In this document: positions 7,240 to 17,715 of the stretch, piece after piece
Numbering within the stretch: position 1 is the stretch's first letter
Layout: each line of letters begins with the position of its first letter
Assembly: GCF_900156405.1 (NCBI RefSeq)
Contig: NZ_FTNN01000003.1
Coordinates: 248,001 to 312,000 of the forward strand
Origin: Shewanella morhuae
Lineage (GTDB): Bacteria > Pseudomonadota > Gammaproteobacteria > Enterobacterales > Shewanellaceae
DNA: 64,000 nucleotides
Direction: 5' to 3'
The notes under the pieces: generated by a model
Seen by the model: the letters and a program-made list of their open reading frames with translations, nothing else
Databases searched by the model: none
Told to the model about the DNA's origin: nothing
Translations under genes and position numbers: made by a program

Positions 7240-8766
7240 ATGAACAGAACATCACGATGGAATTGGCTAGTGCTAACGGCAGCGTTAGTCACCTTGCCTT
7301 TGACGACTATCGCACAGGCGGCCGGTGTATCAATGAGCCAAGGCTCGAGCGCAACATCCAGCCAAGCTGAACTTGAACAAATGCTGGCACCCATTGCCCT
7401 GTATCCCGATAGCCTATTAACCCACATCTTAATCGCTTCGACTTATCCTCTGGAAATCGTGCAGGCACAACGTTGGTTAACGCAGCGCCCTAACTTATCG
7501 GTCGACCAGATCATGTCGCAGGCTGACACTCAAGACTGGGACCCAAGTGTAAAAGCACTATTGGCTTTCCCTACGCTGCTACAACGGATGGCGGATGATC
7601 TCAACTGGACTCAAGGATTAGGTGAAGCCTTCTTAGAAGATGAAGGCCAAGTGATGAACGGCATTCAATCCTTAAGGCAACAGGCTGATAAGGCTAGCAG
7701 CTTAGCTAATATGGATAACATGGCCATCACCCGTGCCAATAATCAAATCATCATCGAACCAGCTAAGCGCGAAATAGTCTACGTGCCCTACTATGATCCC
7801 CGTGTCGTGTTTGGCTCATGGCGCTGGGGCGCAGCCTATCCACCGGTATATTGGGAATTTAGCGGCTATGCGGGTTATCCCTATCGCCCACGTCATAACC
7901 ATTTCTACTGGTCACCGGGGATCCACATCTCCTTCAACTACTTCTTTAGCTCTTTTCACTGGCATAGCCACAAAGTGGTCGTACTCGACTATCGTCATTC
8001 GCACCGCTATCGTCCACGGGAAAGATACAGTGTTAGCCATGGCGCGCAGCCTTGGCAGCATAAGCCAGAGCATCGCCGTGGCGTGAATTATCACAACCCC
8101 ATAGTCAAGCAACGCTATTACAACGATAACAAGTATCGTGGTCGTGATTCGCACTCTAATGGCAGTAACAAGCACTACAACAGCCAATATTCAAAATCTA
8201 ATGAACGCCAAAATCAACATGACAAGAGCCGTGACTATAAAGATAAACAGCATAACTATGATGGTCGTGAGCACGATAAACGTACACCGAGTTACCAAAA
8301 AACGCAGGCAGAGTTAAAGGAACGCCGCTCTGCGCCTATGGTGCAAACGCCCACTCATAAGGATCGTAATGAGGCCCAATCAAGACCTGCACAGTCAAAG
8401 CCGATACCTGTAAAAGAGCCGCAGCAAAGGCAATATCAAACTCGGGAATCGCAACCACGTAATGTTGTTCCGCAAAGGGCGCAGCCACAGAAACAAGAGA
8501 ACTTACGAACTGTGACGCCCAGAGTTGAAACTCAGCGTCCTGAGGTAAGACGTGCAGAACCACAACGCAGTCAACCACAGCAACGTAATGAGCAACAGCG
8601 CATTCAGCAACCGCGCATTGAACAGGTAAAACAGTCAGCGCCAAAGCAACGTGAAGAAATGAGAGTAAAACAAAGTGAGCCACGCCAAAATATGCAAGCG
8701 ACTCGCTCGGTAGATCATAATCAAGGTCGAACAGCTCAAAGCCAAGAGCGACGTCACAGAGAATAG
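7240..8766 (+). CDS. DUF3300 domain protein with Gln/Arg-rich tail
   Basis: Exported protein of 508 aa, function unknown. The signal peptide (about residues 1-27) ends TTIAQAAG. The DUF3300 domain spans about 45-225: LEQMLAPIALYPDSLLTHILIAS, MADDLNWTQGLGEAF and a Tyr/Trp/His-rich segment (VYWEFSGYAGYPYRPRHNHFYW). From about residue 240 on the chain becomes low-complexity, rich in His, Arg, Gln and Pro, suggesting a disordered or polyanion-binding tail. ATG at 7240 is chosen over an in-frame TTG at 7228 because GGAG lies 6 bases upstream of it. It follows the PhoQ-like gene but has its own probable promoter and site, and its own terminator. Confidence 0.82.
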   Translation: MNRTSRWNWLVLTAALVTLPLTTIAQAAGVSMSQGSSATSSQAELEQMLAPIALYPDSLLTHILIASTYPLEIVQAQRWLTQRPNLSVDQIMSQADTQDWDPSVKALLAFPTLLQRMADDLNWTQGLGEAFLEDEGQVMNGIQSLRQQADKASSLANMDNMAITRANNQIIIEPAKREIVYVPYYDPRVVFGSWRWGAAYPPVYWEFSGYAGYPYRPRHNHFYWSPGIHISFNYFFSSFHWHSHKVVVLDYRHSHRYRPRERYSVSHGAQPWQHKPEHRRGVNYHNPIVKQRYYNDNKYRGRDSHSNGSNKHYNSQYSKSNERQNQHDKSRDYKDKQHNYDGREHDKRTPSYQKTQAELKERRSAPMVQTPTHKDRNEAQSRPAQSKPIPVKEPQQRQYQTRESQPRNVVPQRAQPQKQENLRTVTPRVETQRPEVRRAEPQRSQPQQRNEQQRIQQPRIEQVKQSAPKQREEMRVKQSEPRQNMQATRSVDHNQGRTAQSQERRHRE

Positions 8767-8794
8767 GTTTTACGATTACTAGCAGCAAACGAAG

Positions 8795-8818
8795 AACGCC
8801 ATCTATGGCGTTTTTTTA
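8795..8818 (+). terminator. Rho-independent terminator of the DUF3300 gene
   Basis: An 8-base perfect stem, AACGCCAT and ATGGCGTT, with a 2-base loop, running directly into a seven-T tract on the plus strand. It lies 28 bases after the DUF3300 stop codon. Confidence 0.85.
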
Positions 8819-8885
8819 TTTAGTTGAGCGGTTAAATATCAACACTATGGGTGCGCTACTTTATAGTGGCAAACATTAATAGACT

Positions 8886-11800
8886 TTATAAATAGCGCTG
8901 AATAAAACGGAAACACTCCTCTGCGACTAAGGGTTTAGAGAAATAAAACCCTTGCGCTAAATCACAACCCATACCCGACAATAATACCAGTTGTACCTCG
9001 TTCTCAACGCCTTCAGCGACGACCGTCAAGCCAAGCTCATGGGACATAGAAATCGTGGCCGCACTGATGGCCGCATCGTTAGGATCGTGCTCAATATCCT
9101 TCACAAAAGAGCGATCAAGTTTCAGCCTGTCTAGGGGTAAAAGCTTCAAATAGGATAATGACGAATAACCAGTACCAAAATCATCGATAGCAAGCTCAAT
9201 ACCATACTGACGTAGTTCAGCTAATAAGCGCGCATTTTGCTCAGGATGTTGCATTGCCACACTCTCAGTAATTTCGAGCTCCAACGCCCCTTTACCCAGA
9301 TTATGTTTCAGCAATACATTGGTGATATCACTGACAATAGTGTCTTTTCGTAATTGATGTGCTGATAAATTGACTGCCATTCGCAATTCAGTGGCGCCTG
9401 CCGCACGCCAATCCGCAAGCTGCGCCATAGCCGTTTCTAACACCCATTGTCCAATAGGAATAATCATATCAATTTCTTCGGCGATGGGGATAAAACGGTC
9501 TGGAGCGACTAAACCAAGCTCTGGATGCTGCCAACGTATCAGCGCTTCAACACTCACTACTTGGCTGCTATGAATATCCATTTGCGGCTGATAATGCAGT
9601 AGCAATTCATTATTCGCTAATGCTTGCCTCAACCCAGTTTCAATATGTTGGCGCTCAGTGACAGAGGTATTCATTGCTGCTGTAAAAAATTGATAGTTGT
9701 TGCGGCCAGCTGCTTTAGCACGGTACATGGCCATATCGGCATTTTTCATTAAGGCTTCAACACTATCACCATCGGCAGGAAACGAGCTTATCCCAATACT
9801 CGGTGATGAATGTAGTGCCTGATTATCAATAATATAGGTTTGGCTCAAACCACAACGTAACGCTTCAGCTAAATTAGCGACTTCATCATGATGTGTGTCA
9901 GACAACACCACCACAAACTCATCACCACCAAAACGTGCCACAATATCGTGCTCACCTACGGTACTTTTTAAACGTCGAGCAACCTCTAATAACAACTGAT
10001 CGCCCATATGGTGACCTAAGGTGTCATTAATACTCTTAAAATGATCCATGTCGATAAACATCACCGCTATTTGGCTCTGCGATATTAATGCTTCTCGAAA
10101 CACTTCTTCGAGGCGCAGCTGCAAACTGAGTCGATTAGGCAACAGGGTTAACGAATCATGATGAGCTAGAAAATGGATCTGTTCCTCAGTGATTTTTCGC
10201 GCACTGATATCGGTAAAGCAGCCAATATAGTGGCTGACTGCACCCGATTCATCCCGCACCACTGATATCATTAACCATTTAGGAAAATCATAACCTTGTT
10301 TATGCCTATCCCACACCTCGCCCTGCCAAAAACCCGTTTGTTCAAGGGCGACACGTACTTGGGCATCAATCGTTTTATCAGTGCGTTGTGCCTCTAAATC
10401 ACGACAATTTTTACCGATAATCTCCTCACGTGTGTAACCGGTAATTTGAGTAAAAGAAGTGTTTACGTCGACGATAATATCGTTGGCATCTGTGATGCTA
10501 ATGCCTTCACCGCTTTGCTGAAATACCTGTGCCAGCAGATGTAATCGTGCGGCGGTGTGCTCTTGCTCGGTAATATCCTCCACAATAAAGAGAATTTGTT
10601 GCTCACCATTTGCCGCAGTCACTAAAGTGCCATTCAAACGTACGGCAATCAGTTGACCATTTTTGTGGCGATAGTGTTTCTGGTAAGGGCCATAACGATC
10701 AGTCTGCTTTAAGCGTGTTAGTTGCTCGTTTTCACTTAATTGATAGCGCAGCGGCGTCAACTCCCAAGGCTCGAGCTGATTTAACTCAGCAAGGGTGTAG
10801 CCAGTGATATCACTAAAAGCTTGGTTTATTGCCACAAATTGACCATCGTCGACACGCTTGAGAGCATGCCCAGCGGGAGCCTTATCAAACAGGCTACGAT
10901 ACCTTTGTTCACTTTCAACCAGAGTGCTTTGAAATGCCTGACTGCGGGCAATCTCTTTGGATAATGCCATCGTTTTTTCGGTCACGGTATCTGCAATACG
11001 CTGACGTTCACCAGACGAAACCAGTGTCATACCGCCCACCACAGCACAGGCAATAAAAGCGAGTAATAACATCAGTATCGGTAAGCTAAAATCATCACCC
11101 ATCAATGCTGCATAAGATTGATAAATCACGATATGCCAATGGCGATCAGCGAGCATGAGGTCGGCTTGAAAATATTGCCCAGTTCTATCACTGAACAGCG
11201 ACCCAGTAAACTCAGGGAAAAGCATTGGAGTGCTACGATAAAGCAACGCACCACCGTCACTCACATCGGTCAGTTTCCACTCAATTCCCTTTATTATTTC
11301 GACATCGTTAATGACTTTTTTAAAGTCGATGACAGCAGAGCAAAAACCCGAAACCTCGCCTAATTTATCCAATGTAGGCACAAGGATTAACGCACCACCC
11401 GGACCGTCGGGTTCTTGCATTAATTGAACTTTGGCCGTCATCACTGGAGCTAAGGTTAAGCGCGCTTTAGCAATAGCAGCGGCGCGTATTGGCTCACTAT
11501 TAAGGTCAACTCCTAATGCGGCCTCATTACCCGCCAGAGGCTGAACATACATGGTTGGCACTAACCATCCATCGCTATTAGCTTGCCAACCTTCTGGACG
11601 GCTCACTTTGTAAGCTCTGCCAATGGCCGCACTCGTTAATGCCTCAAAATTTTTCTGCTCGGACGCAGTAACTAACGGTAGCCAAGACCAGACTCTAAAT
11701 TCATCCTTTGGCGCCATGTTGCGTTTACCAAACTGGGTAAACTCATTTAAAGACACTTGCTCGCTATTATCAAATAAACTAGCTAATGCAATAACTTGCT

Positions 11801-12524
11801 GAAGGCTCGCGGTTTGTAAGCTTTGAACATTATTAATAACCGCATTAGATTGGATCTGAAACTTATCCTGTAACTCGTGACGCTGATTCAGCTGTGCATA
11901 GTAATAAACTCCGACGCACAATAAAAAACCGACCAATAAAGACATTCCAGTTTGCAGGCGGCGTGAGCGCCAAATAGCCCGTTTATCAAACAGCAGCATG
12001 GTTAACGGAATAAAAATCACTGCACCCAACAGGTCTCCCGTCCACCAGTAAACTAAATTGCCCCACATATCTGAGCGCTCAATCGCACCACTGAAAAGCA
12101 ATGAACTGTTACCAATAATCGCCGCTATTGAACACGTTAACGCTACGCTCAAGCTAGATTTAAGGACAACACGAGGATTATCTAAAGTGAATAAAGGATC
12201 TATGCGCCTAAGAACATGGGCAGAGAGCACTGCCTGTATACACGAGCCCATTGAGATAGATAATGCCAACCAGCTCCAATGTAGGTATCCACCCAGATGA
12301 GAATTAATCAACATTGACCCTATGAATATGCCAATCCAAGGTGCATAGGGTTTCCAAAGGAGGCAAGCAGCAATGCCAATGCCTGCAGCAGGCCAAATGG
12401 CAGCCGAATATCCAGGCGGCAAAGCAATCATCAAGCCTAGCTTCCCAACCACTAAATAAGCGACGGCAATGAAAAAATTTACCGTAATGTATGGGATAAA
12501 TGACTTTATAGTTGGTCCCTTCAC
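8886..12524 (-). CDS. MASE1-CHASE-PAS-PAS-GGDEF-EAL cyclic-di-GMP protein
   Basis: Large inner-membrane signalling protein, 1212 aa. Residues about 8-210 are a MASE1 multi-helix sensor (PPGYSAAIWPAAGIGIAACL). About 240-430 is a CHASE domain (VWSWLPLVTASEQ), with a further helix near 485-505. Two PAS domains follow (about 545-665 and 665-790). The diguanylate cyclase domain (about 800-960) has an intact RFGGDEF active site; the phosphodiesterase domain (about 975-1212) has intact EALIRW and DDFGTGYSSL, so both activities are possible. The start is GTG at 12524 with no good ribosome site visible, so it may be slightly off. It probably makes or breaks cyclic-di-GMP in response to an extracellular cue. 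Confidence 0.9.
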   Translation of the reverse strand: MKGPTIKSFIPYITVNFFIAVAYLVVGKLGLMIALPPGYSAAIWPAAGIGIAACLLWKPYAPWIGIFIGSMLINSHLGGYLHWSWLALSISMGSCIQAVLSAHVLRRIDPLFTLDNPRVVLKSSLSVALTCSIAAIIGNSSLLFSGAIERSDMWGNLVYWWTGDLLGAVIFIPLTMLLFDKRAIWRSRRLQTGMSLLVGFLLCVGVYYYAQLNQRHELQDKFQIQSNAVINNVQSLQTASLQQVIALASLFDNSEQVSLNEFTQFGKRNMAPKDEFRVWSWLPLVTASEQKNFEALTSAAIGRAYKVSRPEGWQANSDGWLVPTMYVQPLAGNEAALGVDLNSEPIRAAAIAKARLTLAPVMTAKVQLMQEPDGPGGALILVPTLDKLGEVSGFCSAVIDFKKVINDVEIIKGIEWKLTDVSDGGALLYRSTPMLFPEFTGSLFSDRTGQYFQADLMLADRHWHIVIYQSYAALMGDDFSLPILMLLLAFIACAVVGGMTLVSSGERQRIADTVTEKTMALSKEIARSQAFQSTLVESEQRYRSLFDKAPAGHALKRVDDGQFVAINQAFSDITGYTLAELNQLEPWELTPLRYQLSENEQLTRLKQTDRYGPYQKHYRHKNGQLIAVRLNGTLVTAANGEQQILFIVEDITEQEHTAARLHLLAQVFQQSGEGISITDANDIIVDVNTSFTQITGYTREEIIGKNCRDLEAQRTDKTIDAQVRVALEQTGFWQGEVWDRHKQGYDFPKWLMISVVRDESGAVSHYIGCFTDISARKITEEQIHFLAHHDSLTLLPNRLSLQLRLEEVFREALISQSQIAVMFIDMDHFKSINDTLGHHMGDQLLLEVARRLKSTVGEHDIVARFGGDEFVVVLSDTHHDEVANLAEALRCGLSQTYIIDNQALHSSPSIGISSFPADGDSVEALMKNADMAMYRAKAAGRNNYQFFTAAMNTSVTERQHIETGLRQALANNELLLHYQPQMDIHSSQVVSVEALIRWQHPELGLVAPDRFIPIAEEIDMIIPIGQWVLETAMAQLADWRAAGATELRMAVNLSAHQLRKDTIVSDITNVLLKHNLGKGALELEITESVAMQHPEQNARLLAELRQYGIELAIDDFGTGYSSLSYLKLLPLDRLKLDRSFVKDIEHDPNDAAISAATISMSHELGLTVVAEGVENEVQLVLLSGMGCDLAQGFYFSKPLVAEECFRFIQRYL

Positions 12525-13054
12525 ATTAGTGATATTTAATAGAGTAGAGCATCATGCACTACTGACAGGTTTAATCTCAACCTCATATTAACGTTGAAAT
12601 GATCACAAAGTAATATAGTCACATAGCCTAATGTACATAAGCAAAGTGATTTAAATTTCATGGCATGCCTCTGTATGTTTTTTCACCGCACATGCTTACG
12701 TTAAACACACTCACTATTGGCAGACAAAGCCCAAGTAACACTATGATTGATACTCGAGGATCGATATTTGAGATCGACTCGCAACGTTATGACTATTCAA
12801 CTGACACTTAAAGCAGCGTGATCACCTAACAAGCAAGGCGCGCAGCAAGTCAACTTTAGCCAAAATAGATGTACCACCATCATCACACATCTTTAGTTTA
12901 TGAGACATAGGTCAGTTAAATAATGGTTAAATTAGTTATTTTATATGATTAACTATGTTTTTATTAGGGTTTTTTTAATGTTTAAGCCAGTTTAGGCAGG
13001 AGAACCGCTTTCATTCAATAGCCGCTTATTGGTATCCTCTGTCGCACAAAAAAG
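12525..13054. other. Long intergenic region upstream of the cyo area
   Basis: No convincing gene on either strand. It should contain the promoter of the leftward GGDEF/EAL gene. The right half is AT-rich and contains GTTAA direct repeats at 12915 and 12926 (see the separate ArcA-like site). An AGGAGA at 12999-13004 looks like a ribosome site but no start codon follows at a useful distance. Confidence 0.4.
12915..12929 (+). promoter_or_regulatory. ArcA-like binding site
   Basis: The 15 bases GTTAAATAATGGTTA match the remembered ArcA consensus GTTAATTAAATGTTA at 12 of 15 positions, with the GTTA half sites 11 bases apart, as direct-repeat ArcA boxes are. ArcA represses cyo genes in enteric bacteria, which makes the match plausible, but the site is about 770 bases before cyoA. 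Confidence 0.35.
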
Positions 13055-13510
13055 TTGCATGCTGAATATTTTTTGCTCAGCCAACTAACTCCCCCTTTCC
13101 TGTTCAGCCGGACCCACTCATTGAAATTAGCTATAAGCCAATTCATTGCTGAAAGATTGAGCCTGATAATTAGGTTCTCTCATTTTAGCGTGACAAACTT
13201 AACCCTATTATTCGGGTTATTGTTTGTGCTGCCTGTCGCTGAGGTTTTATGCATGTTGATGGGTAGCAGCATCGATGTCAGTGGACTAATTTGTCTAAAC
13301 GACGGCTTTTTGACCGATTTTGTTGGTGCTAGCCTGCTCAGCTTATTATTACTTAATCCGCTTATTATTCAGCAGTTATGGTATTTGATCGATAGCAACT
13401 GCAAATCTATCAATAATATAGATCTAACTAACGCTTCACTTTTTTTAGCTCCTCCAAGGCTAAAATACCTCGAACAAACAGCCCACGGTTGTCGCGCCCC
13501 ACCATTTTAA
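13055..13510 (+). CDS. Possible small membrane protein upstream of cyoA
   Basis: Open frame of up to 151 codons starting at TTG; no ATG before residue 67 and no clear ribosome site. About residues 48-70 and 87-112 are hydrophobic and could be two membrane helices. I do not recognise the sequence. Points for: length, same strand as cyo and position between an ArcA-like site and cyoA. Points against: poor start, composition unlike the neighbouring genes. It could be a decayed gene or chance. Confidence 0.25.
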   Translation: MHAEYFLLSQLTPPFLFSRTHSLKLAISQFIAERLSLIIRFSHFSVTNLTLLFGLLFVLPVAEVLCMLMGSSIDVSGLICLNDGFLTDFVGASLLSLLLLNPLIIQQLWYLIDSNCKSINNIDLTNASLFLAPPRLKYLEQTAHGCRAPPF

Positions 13511-13575
13511 TCCTTTGTTTATAAAATAAAATTAAGCATTTAGTGCTAAAAGTAGACCCTCACATTGCTCGAGGC

Positions 13576-13599
13576 GGCAAAACATTACTGTATTTTGCC
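13576..13599 (+). other. Hairpin in the cyoA leader
   Basis: GGCAAAA at 13576-13582 pairs with TTTTGCC at 13593-13599 across a 10-base loop, 100 bases before the cyoA start. It has a short T run further on (13604-13608). It could be a weak terminator or attenuator, or simply leader structure. Confidence 0.25.
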
Positions 13600-13698
13600 T
13601 CTGGTTTTTCCGGATCTTCTTGTAGATAACACCACTGAATGCAACTGCCAGTGCTTTTTTGGCAGAGTTGTAAACCTTAGGGTTAGAGGAATCGTCCT

Positions 13699-14769
13699 TT
13701 GTTAATTCGAAAATTAAGTAAAGCAGCATCCGCAGCATTAGTGCTCATGCTTGCGGGTTGTGACGGCGGAGTATTGGACCCTAAGGGTCAAATCGGTATC
13801 GATGAAAAGCACCTGATCGTCGTCGCCACCCTACTCATGTTAATTGTGGTTATTCCTGTTATTTTCATGACCTTGTACTTCGCATGGAAATACCGCGACA
13901 GTCGCGACCAAGAGATTTATGCGCCTAAATGGGCACATTCAACGGCAATTGAAACCGTGGTGTGGATAGTACCTATTGTGATTGTGATTATACTCGGCGT
14001 GATCACTTGGCGTTCAACCCATGATCTTGACCCCTATAAACCACTCGTCCACGAGGCTAAACCTATTACGGTTGAAGTCGTTTCAATGGACTGGAAATGG
14101 TTATTCATCTATCCAGAACAAGGTGTTGCATCCGTTAACGAACTAGCATTCCCAGCTAATGTTCCGGTGAACTTTAAGATCACCTCAGACACTGCAATGA
14201 ACTCCTTCTTCATCCCACAGCTAGGCAGCCAGATTTACTCTATGGCGGGCATGACCACTAAATTGCATTTGATCGCCAACGAGCCAGGTACCTTCGATGG
14301 TATTTCAGCGAACTACAGCGGTGCAGGTTTTGCAGGCATGAAGTTTAAAGCGATTGCCACTCAAACACCTGCCGACTTCGATGCGTGGATTGCGAAATTA
14401 AAACAACAGAAGCACAGATTAGACTCAGTATCTTATGCAGCTCTGGCTAAACCAAGCGAATACAACCCTGTGGAATACTTTGGTTCAGTGAGCAAAGGGA
14501 TGTTTGACCAAATCGTGATGCAATACATGCACATGGACTCACATCAAGACATGAAAGGTCACGAAGGAATGGACATGCACGCAGGTATGGAACATACGGG
14601 CACTGAGCACGATATGGCGCATATGGCTGGCGAGCACGCGATGGAAAATACACAGAACATGGCCGACATGGATAGCTCAACACATTCTGCACCGTCATTA
14701 ACAAAGGATTCATCTACTGAACCTTTATCATTAGAGCACTCATCCACCCAAAAAGTGGAGGCGGAGTAA
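13699..14769 (+). CDS. cyoA: Cytochrome bo3 ubiquinol oxidase subunit II (CyoA)
   Basis: Lipoprotein subunit II of the quinol oxidase, 356 aa. The lipobox is LMLAGC at residues 16-21; two membrane helices follow (about 40-65 and 85-108), then the periplasmic cupredoxin domain ([36 protein letters not shown]). The CuA cysteines of cytochrome c oxidases are absent at [12 protein letters not shown], which shows it is a quinol oxidase. The last 75 residues are an unusually long Met/His-rich tail (about 278-320). The start is TTG, supported by GAGGA 8 bases upstream and by the correct distance to the lipobox. First gene of cyoABCDE, 2 bases before cyoB. Confidence 0.93.
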   Translation: MLIRKLSKAASAALVLMLAGCDGGVLDPKGQIGIDEKHLIVVATLLMLIVVIPVIFMTLYFAWKYRDSRDQEIYAPKWAHSTAIETVVWIVPIVIVIILGVITWRSTHDLDPYKPLVHEAKPITVEVVSMDWKWLFIYPEQGVASVNELAFPANVPVNFKITSDTAMNSFFIPQLGSQIYSMAGMTTKLHLIANEPGTFDGISANYSGAGFAGMKFKAIATQTPADFDAWIAKLKQQKHRLDSVSYAALAKPSEYNPVEYFGSVSKGMFDQIVMQYMHMDSHQDMKGHEGMDMHAGMEHTGTEHDMAHMAGEHAMENTQNMADMDSSTHSAPSLTKDSSTEPLSLEHSSTQKVEAE

Positions 14770-14771
14770 TC

Positions 14772-16751
14772 ATGTCATTTTTAGGTAAATTAAGCTTAGA
14801 TGCGATCCCGTATCACGAGCCAATCATCATGGTGACCCTCGCGGTCGTCGCGATCGCAGGCCTGTTCATCGCAGCCTTGATCACTAAATATAAGAAATGG
14901 AGCGTACTTTGGAACGACTGGTTAACTTCAGTTGACCATAAACGCCTTGGTATCATGTACATCATACTTGCGATGGTGATGCTTATCCGTGGCTTCTCAG
15001 ATGCCATTATGATGCGTACCCAGCAAGCACTCGCAACCAACGGCGCCGCTGGTTATCTGCCGCCTGAACATTACGACCAAATCTTCACTGCCCACGGCGT
15101 GATTATGATTATCTTTATGGCTATGCCATTTATGATCGGTCTAATGAACTTAGTGGTACCGCTACAAATTGGTGCCCGCGACGTTGCCTTCCCTTTCTTG
15201 AATAATCTCAGTTTCTGGCTTACCGCTTCGGGTGCTGTGCTGATCAATATTTCATTAGGATTAGGCGAATTTGCTAAAACCGGTTGGGTTGCTTATCCAC
15301 CACTCTCTGAGCTAGCTTATAGTCCGGGAGTTGGGGTCGATTATTATATTTGGGCACTGCAAATATCGGGTATAGGGACGACCTTAACTGGGGTGAACTT
15401 TATCGCCACGGTACTCAAAATGCGCGCTCCAGGCATGAAGCTAATGCAAATGCCAATTTTCACTTGGACTTGTACTTGGGCAAACATACTCATTGTTGCT
15501 TCGTTCCCTATTTTGACCGCGGTACTCGGCTTACTGACTCTTGACCGTTACATGGATTTCCACTTTTTCACCAATGAAGGTGGCGGTAACGCCATGATGT
15601 ATATCAACCTATTTTGGGCGTGGGGACATCCTGAAGTTTACATTTTGGTTCTGCCTGCATTTGGTATATTTTCGGAAGTCATTTCAACCTTTACGTCAAA
15701 ACGACTCTTTGGTTACACCTCAATGGTGTGGGCAAGTGGGGTTATTTCTGTACTTGGTTTTATTGTTTGGCTACACCACTTCTTTACCATGGGCTCAAGC
15801 GCCAACGTTAACGCCTTTTTCGGGGTGATGACTATGGTTATTGCTGTGCCGACAGGGGTAAAACTATTTAACTGGTTGTTCACTATCTACCGTGGCCGTT
15901 TGCGTATCACGGTACCCGTATTGTGGACGCTAGGTTTTATGGTGACCTTTACCATAGGCGGGATGACTGGAGTGCTATTGGCCTTACCGGGTGCCGATTA
16001 TGTCTTGCACAACAGCTTGTTCTTAATCGCGCATTTCCATAACACGATTATTGGTGGTGCAGTATTTGGTTACTTAGCTGGTTTTGCCTTCTGGTTCCCT
16101 AAAGCGACAGGTTTCCACTTAAATGAACGTTTAGGTAAAGCGTCATTCTGGTGCTGGCAAATTGGTTTCTATGTGGCATTTATGCCGTTGTACGTACTGG
16201 GCTTTATGGGTATGACACGCCGTATCAACCACATTGATAACCCAGCATGGAACATTTGGATTTACTTAGCCGCTGTGGGCGCTGCCATTATTTTAGTGGG
16301 TATTATTCTACAGTTCGTACAACTGTATGTGAGTATTCGTGATCGCGACCAAAACCGTGATACTACGGGCGATCCATGGAATGGCCACACTCTAGAATGG
16401 TCAACCGCATCACCACCACAATTTTATAATTTCGCTACGCTGCCACAGGTTGCTGATATTGATGCCTTTACCGATGCCAAAGAAAAAGGCACCGCGTATC
16501 AACGTCCAAAGCATTACCAAGCTATCCATATGCCTAAAAATACCCCAAGCGGTATCTTAATGGCTCTGGGCATTACGGCTGTGGGCTTTGCTGCGATTTG
16601 GCACATCTTGTGGTTAGCCATTGTGGGCTTAGTAGGCGCGTTCATCGTGTTCCTCTTCCGTGCTTATAACAATGACGTCGACTATTACGTTCAACCCGAT
16701 GAAGTGGCTCGCATTGAAGATGCTCACTTAAACCATGTAGTAAGGGGCTGA
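14772..16751 (+). CDS. cyoB: Cytochrome bo3 ubiquinol oxidase subunit I (CyoB)
   Basis: Catalytic heme-copper subunit, 659 aa (E. coli CyoB is 663), with about 15 membrane helices. Visible motifs include the CuB and cross-linked tyrosine site [17 protein letters not shown], the CuB histidine pair in WLHHFFTMG, and the heme-ligand region [14 protein letters not shown]. It reduces oxygen to water using ubiquinol electrons and pumps protons. The start is 2 bases after the cyoA stop. Confidence 0.96.
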   Translation: MSFLGKLSLDAIPYHEPIIMVTLAVVAIAGLFIAALITKYKKWSVLWNDWLTSVDHKRLGIMYIILAMVMLIRGFSDAIMMRTQQALATNGAAGYLPPEHYDQIFTAHGVIMIIFMAMPFMIGLMNLVVPLQIGARDVAFPFLNNLSFWLTASGAVLINISLGLGEFAKTGWVAYPPLSELAYSPGVGVDYYIWALQISGIGTTLTGVNFIATVLKMRAPGMKLMQMPIFTWTCTWANILIVASFPILTAVLGLLTLDRYMDFHFFTNEGGGNAMMYINLFWAWGHPEVYILVLPAFGIFSEVISTFTSKRLFGYTSMVWASGVISVLGFIVWLHHFFTMGSSANVNAFFGVMTMVIAVPTGVKLFNWLFTIYRGRLRITVPVLWTLGFMVTFTIGGMTGVLLALPGADYVLHNSLFLIAHFHNTIIGGAVFGYLAGFAFWFPKATGFHLNERLGKASFWCWQIGFYVAFMPLYVLGFMGMTRRINHIDNPAWNIWIYLAAVGAAIILVGIILQFVQLYVSIRDRDQNRDTTGDPWNGHTLEWSTASPPQFYNFATLPQVADIDAFTDAKEKGTAYQRPKHYQAIHMPKNTPSGILMALGITAVGFAAIWHILWLAIVGLVGAFIVFLFRAYNNDVDYYVQPDEVARIEDAHLNHVVRG

Positions 16752-16752
16752 T

Positions 16753-17373
16753 ATGAGTATTACAATCCCAGCAGATTTAAATGTTGCTCACAGTGACGAG
16801 CACCATGAACACCACGATACCAGTGGCAACACTCTATTTGGTTTCTGGCTTTACTTAATGACCGACTGCATTTTGTTTGCCTCGGTTTTCGCAACCTATG
16901 CGGTGCTCTACATGAACACCGATGGTGGCGTTTCAGGTAAAGACATTTTCGAACTCGATTTTGTGTTGATCGAAACTGCTGCTCTGTTAGTCAGTAGTAT
17001 TACCTACGGGCTAGCGCTGATTTTTGCTAAACGCCATAACAAAGCCGCGACACTAGCTTGGTTAGTTATCACCTTTGCACTTGGTTGTGTGTTTATCGGA
17101 ATGGAAGTGTATGAATTCCATCACCTGATTGAACACGGTAATGGCCCACAGCGCAGTGCTTTCCTATCATCCTTTTTCGCCCTTGTCGGCATGCACGGTT
17201 TGCATGTAACTGCGGGTTTAATTTGGATGGTCATCATGATGGTTGAAGTGGCGAAAACCGGTTTAGGTCCTCGCAGCATCACCCGCTTGAGTTGCCTAAG
17301 TTTGTTCTGGCATTTCCTCGATATCGTGTGGATTTGTGTATTCACTGTCGTGTATTTATTGGGAGCACTGTAA
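16753..17373 (+). CDS. cyoC: Cytochrome bo3 ubiquinol oxidase subunit III (CyoC)
   Basis: Membrane subunit III, 206 aa (E. coli 204), with five predicted helices. The His-rich N terminus ([10 protein letters not shown]) precedes [17 protein letters not shown], the typical subunit III start; [14 protein letters not shown] and [14 protein letters not shown] are the conserved C-terminal motifs. The start is 1 base after the cyoB stop, and the stop overlaps the cyoD start. Confidence 0.94.
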   Translation: MSITIPADLNVAHSDEHHEHHDTSGNTLFGFWLYLMTDCILFASVFATYAVLYMNTDGGVSGKDIFELDFVLIETAALLVSSITYGLALIFAKRHNKAATLAWLVITFALGCVFIGMEVYEFHHLIEHGNGPQRSAFLSSFFALVGMHGLHVTAGLIWMVIMMVEVAKTGLGPRSITRLSCLSLFWHFLDIVWICVFTVVYLLGAL

Positions 17374-17702
17374 TGAGCGCACATCTTGATAGCCATAAGA
17401 CAGACGATCTGGCCGCAAGCATTAAATCTTATTTAATGGGTTTTGTACTGTCGGTGATATTAACCGCTATTCCATTTTGGGCGGTAATGACCCACCACTT
17501 CGAGAAATCGACCACATTGAGCTTAGTGCTCGTGATGGCAATAGTGCAGATAGTGGTACATCTTAAGTACTTCTTGCACTTAGACTTCTCCAAGGAAGGA
17601 AAAATTAATACCTTCTCCTTCCTGTTTACCGCCTTGATTATTGTCATGGTAGTAGGCTTGTCGGTGTGGATCATCCTCGAAGCTAACACTTTGATGATGT
17701 AA
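17373..17702 (+). CDS. cyoD: Cytochrome bo3 ubiquinol oxidase subunit IV (CyoD)
   Basis: Small three-helix subunit IV, 109 aa as in E. coli. [20 protein letters not shown] and [11 protein letters not shown] are typical of CyoD. The ATG shares its A with the last base of the cyoC TAA (TAATG), which favours this start over TTG codons further upstream inside cyoC. Needed for assembly of the oxidase. Confidence 0.93.
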   Translation: MSAHLDSHKTDDLAASIKSYLMGFVLSVILTAIPFWAVMTHHFEKSTTLSLVLVMAIVQIVVHLKYFLHLDFSKEGKINTFSFLFTALIIVMVVGLSVWIILEANTLMM

Positions 17703-17715
17703 TGAGAGGCCGCAG

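Noticed and set aside
7912..8788. Open frames on the minus strand opposite the DUF3300 tail
   Set aside because: They arise from the CAA/CGT-rich repeat-like coding of the plus-strand Gln/Arg tail and have no ribosome sites.
13532..13738. 68-codon minus-strand frame across the cyoA start
   Set aside because: It overlaps the cyoA leader and signal sequence, has no ribosome site and no family features.
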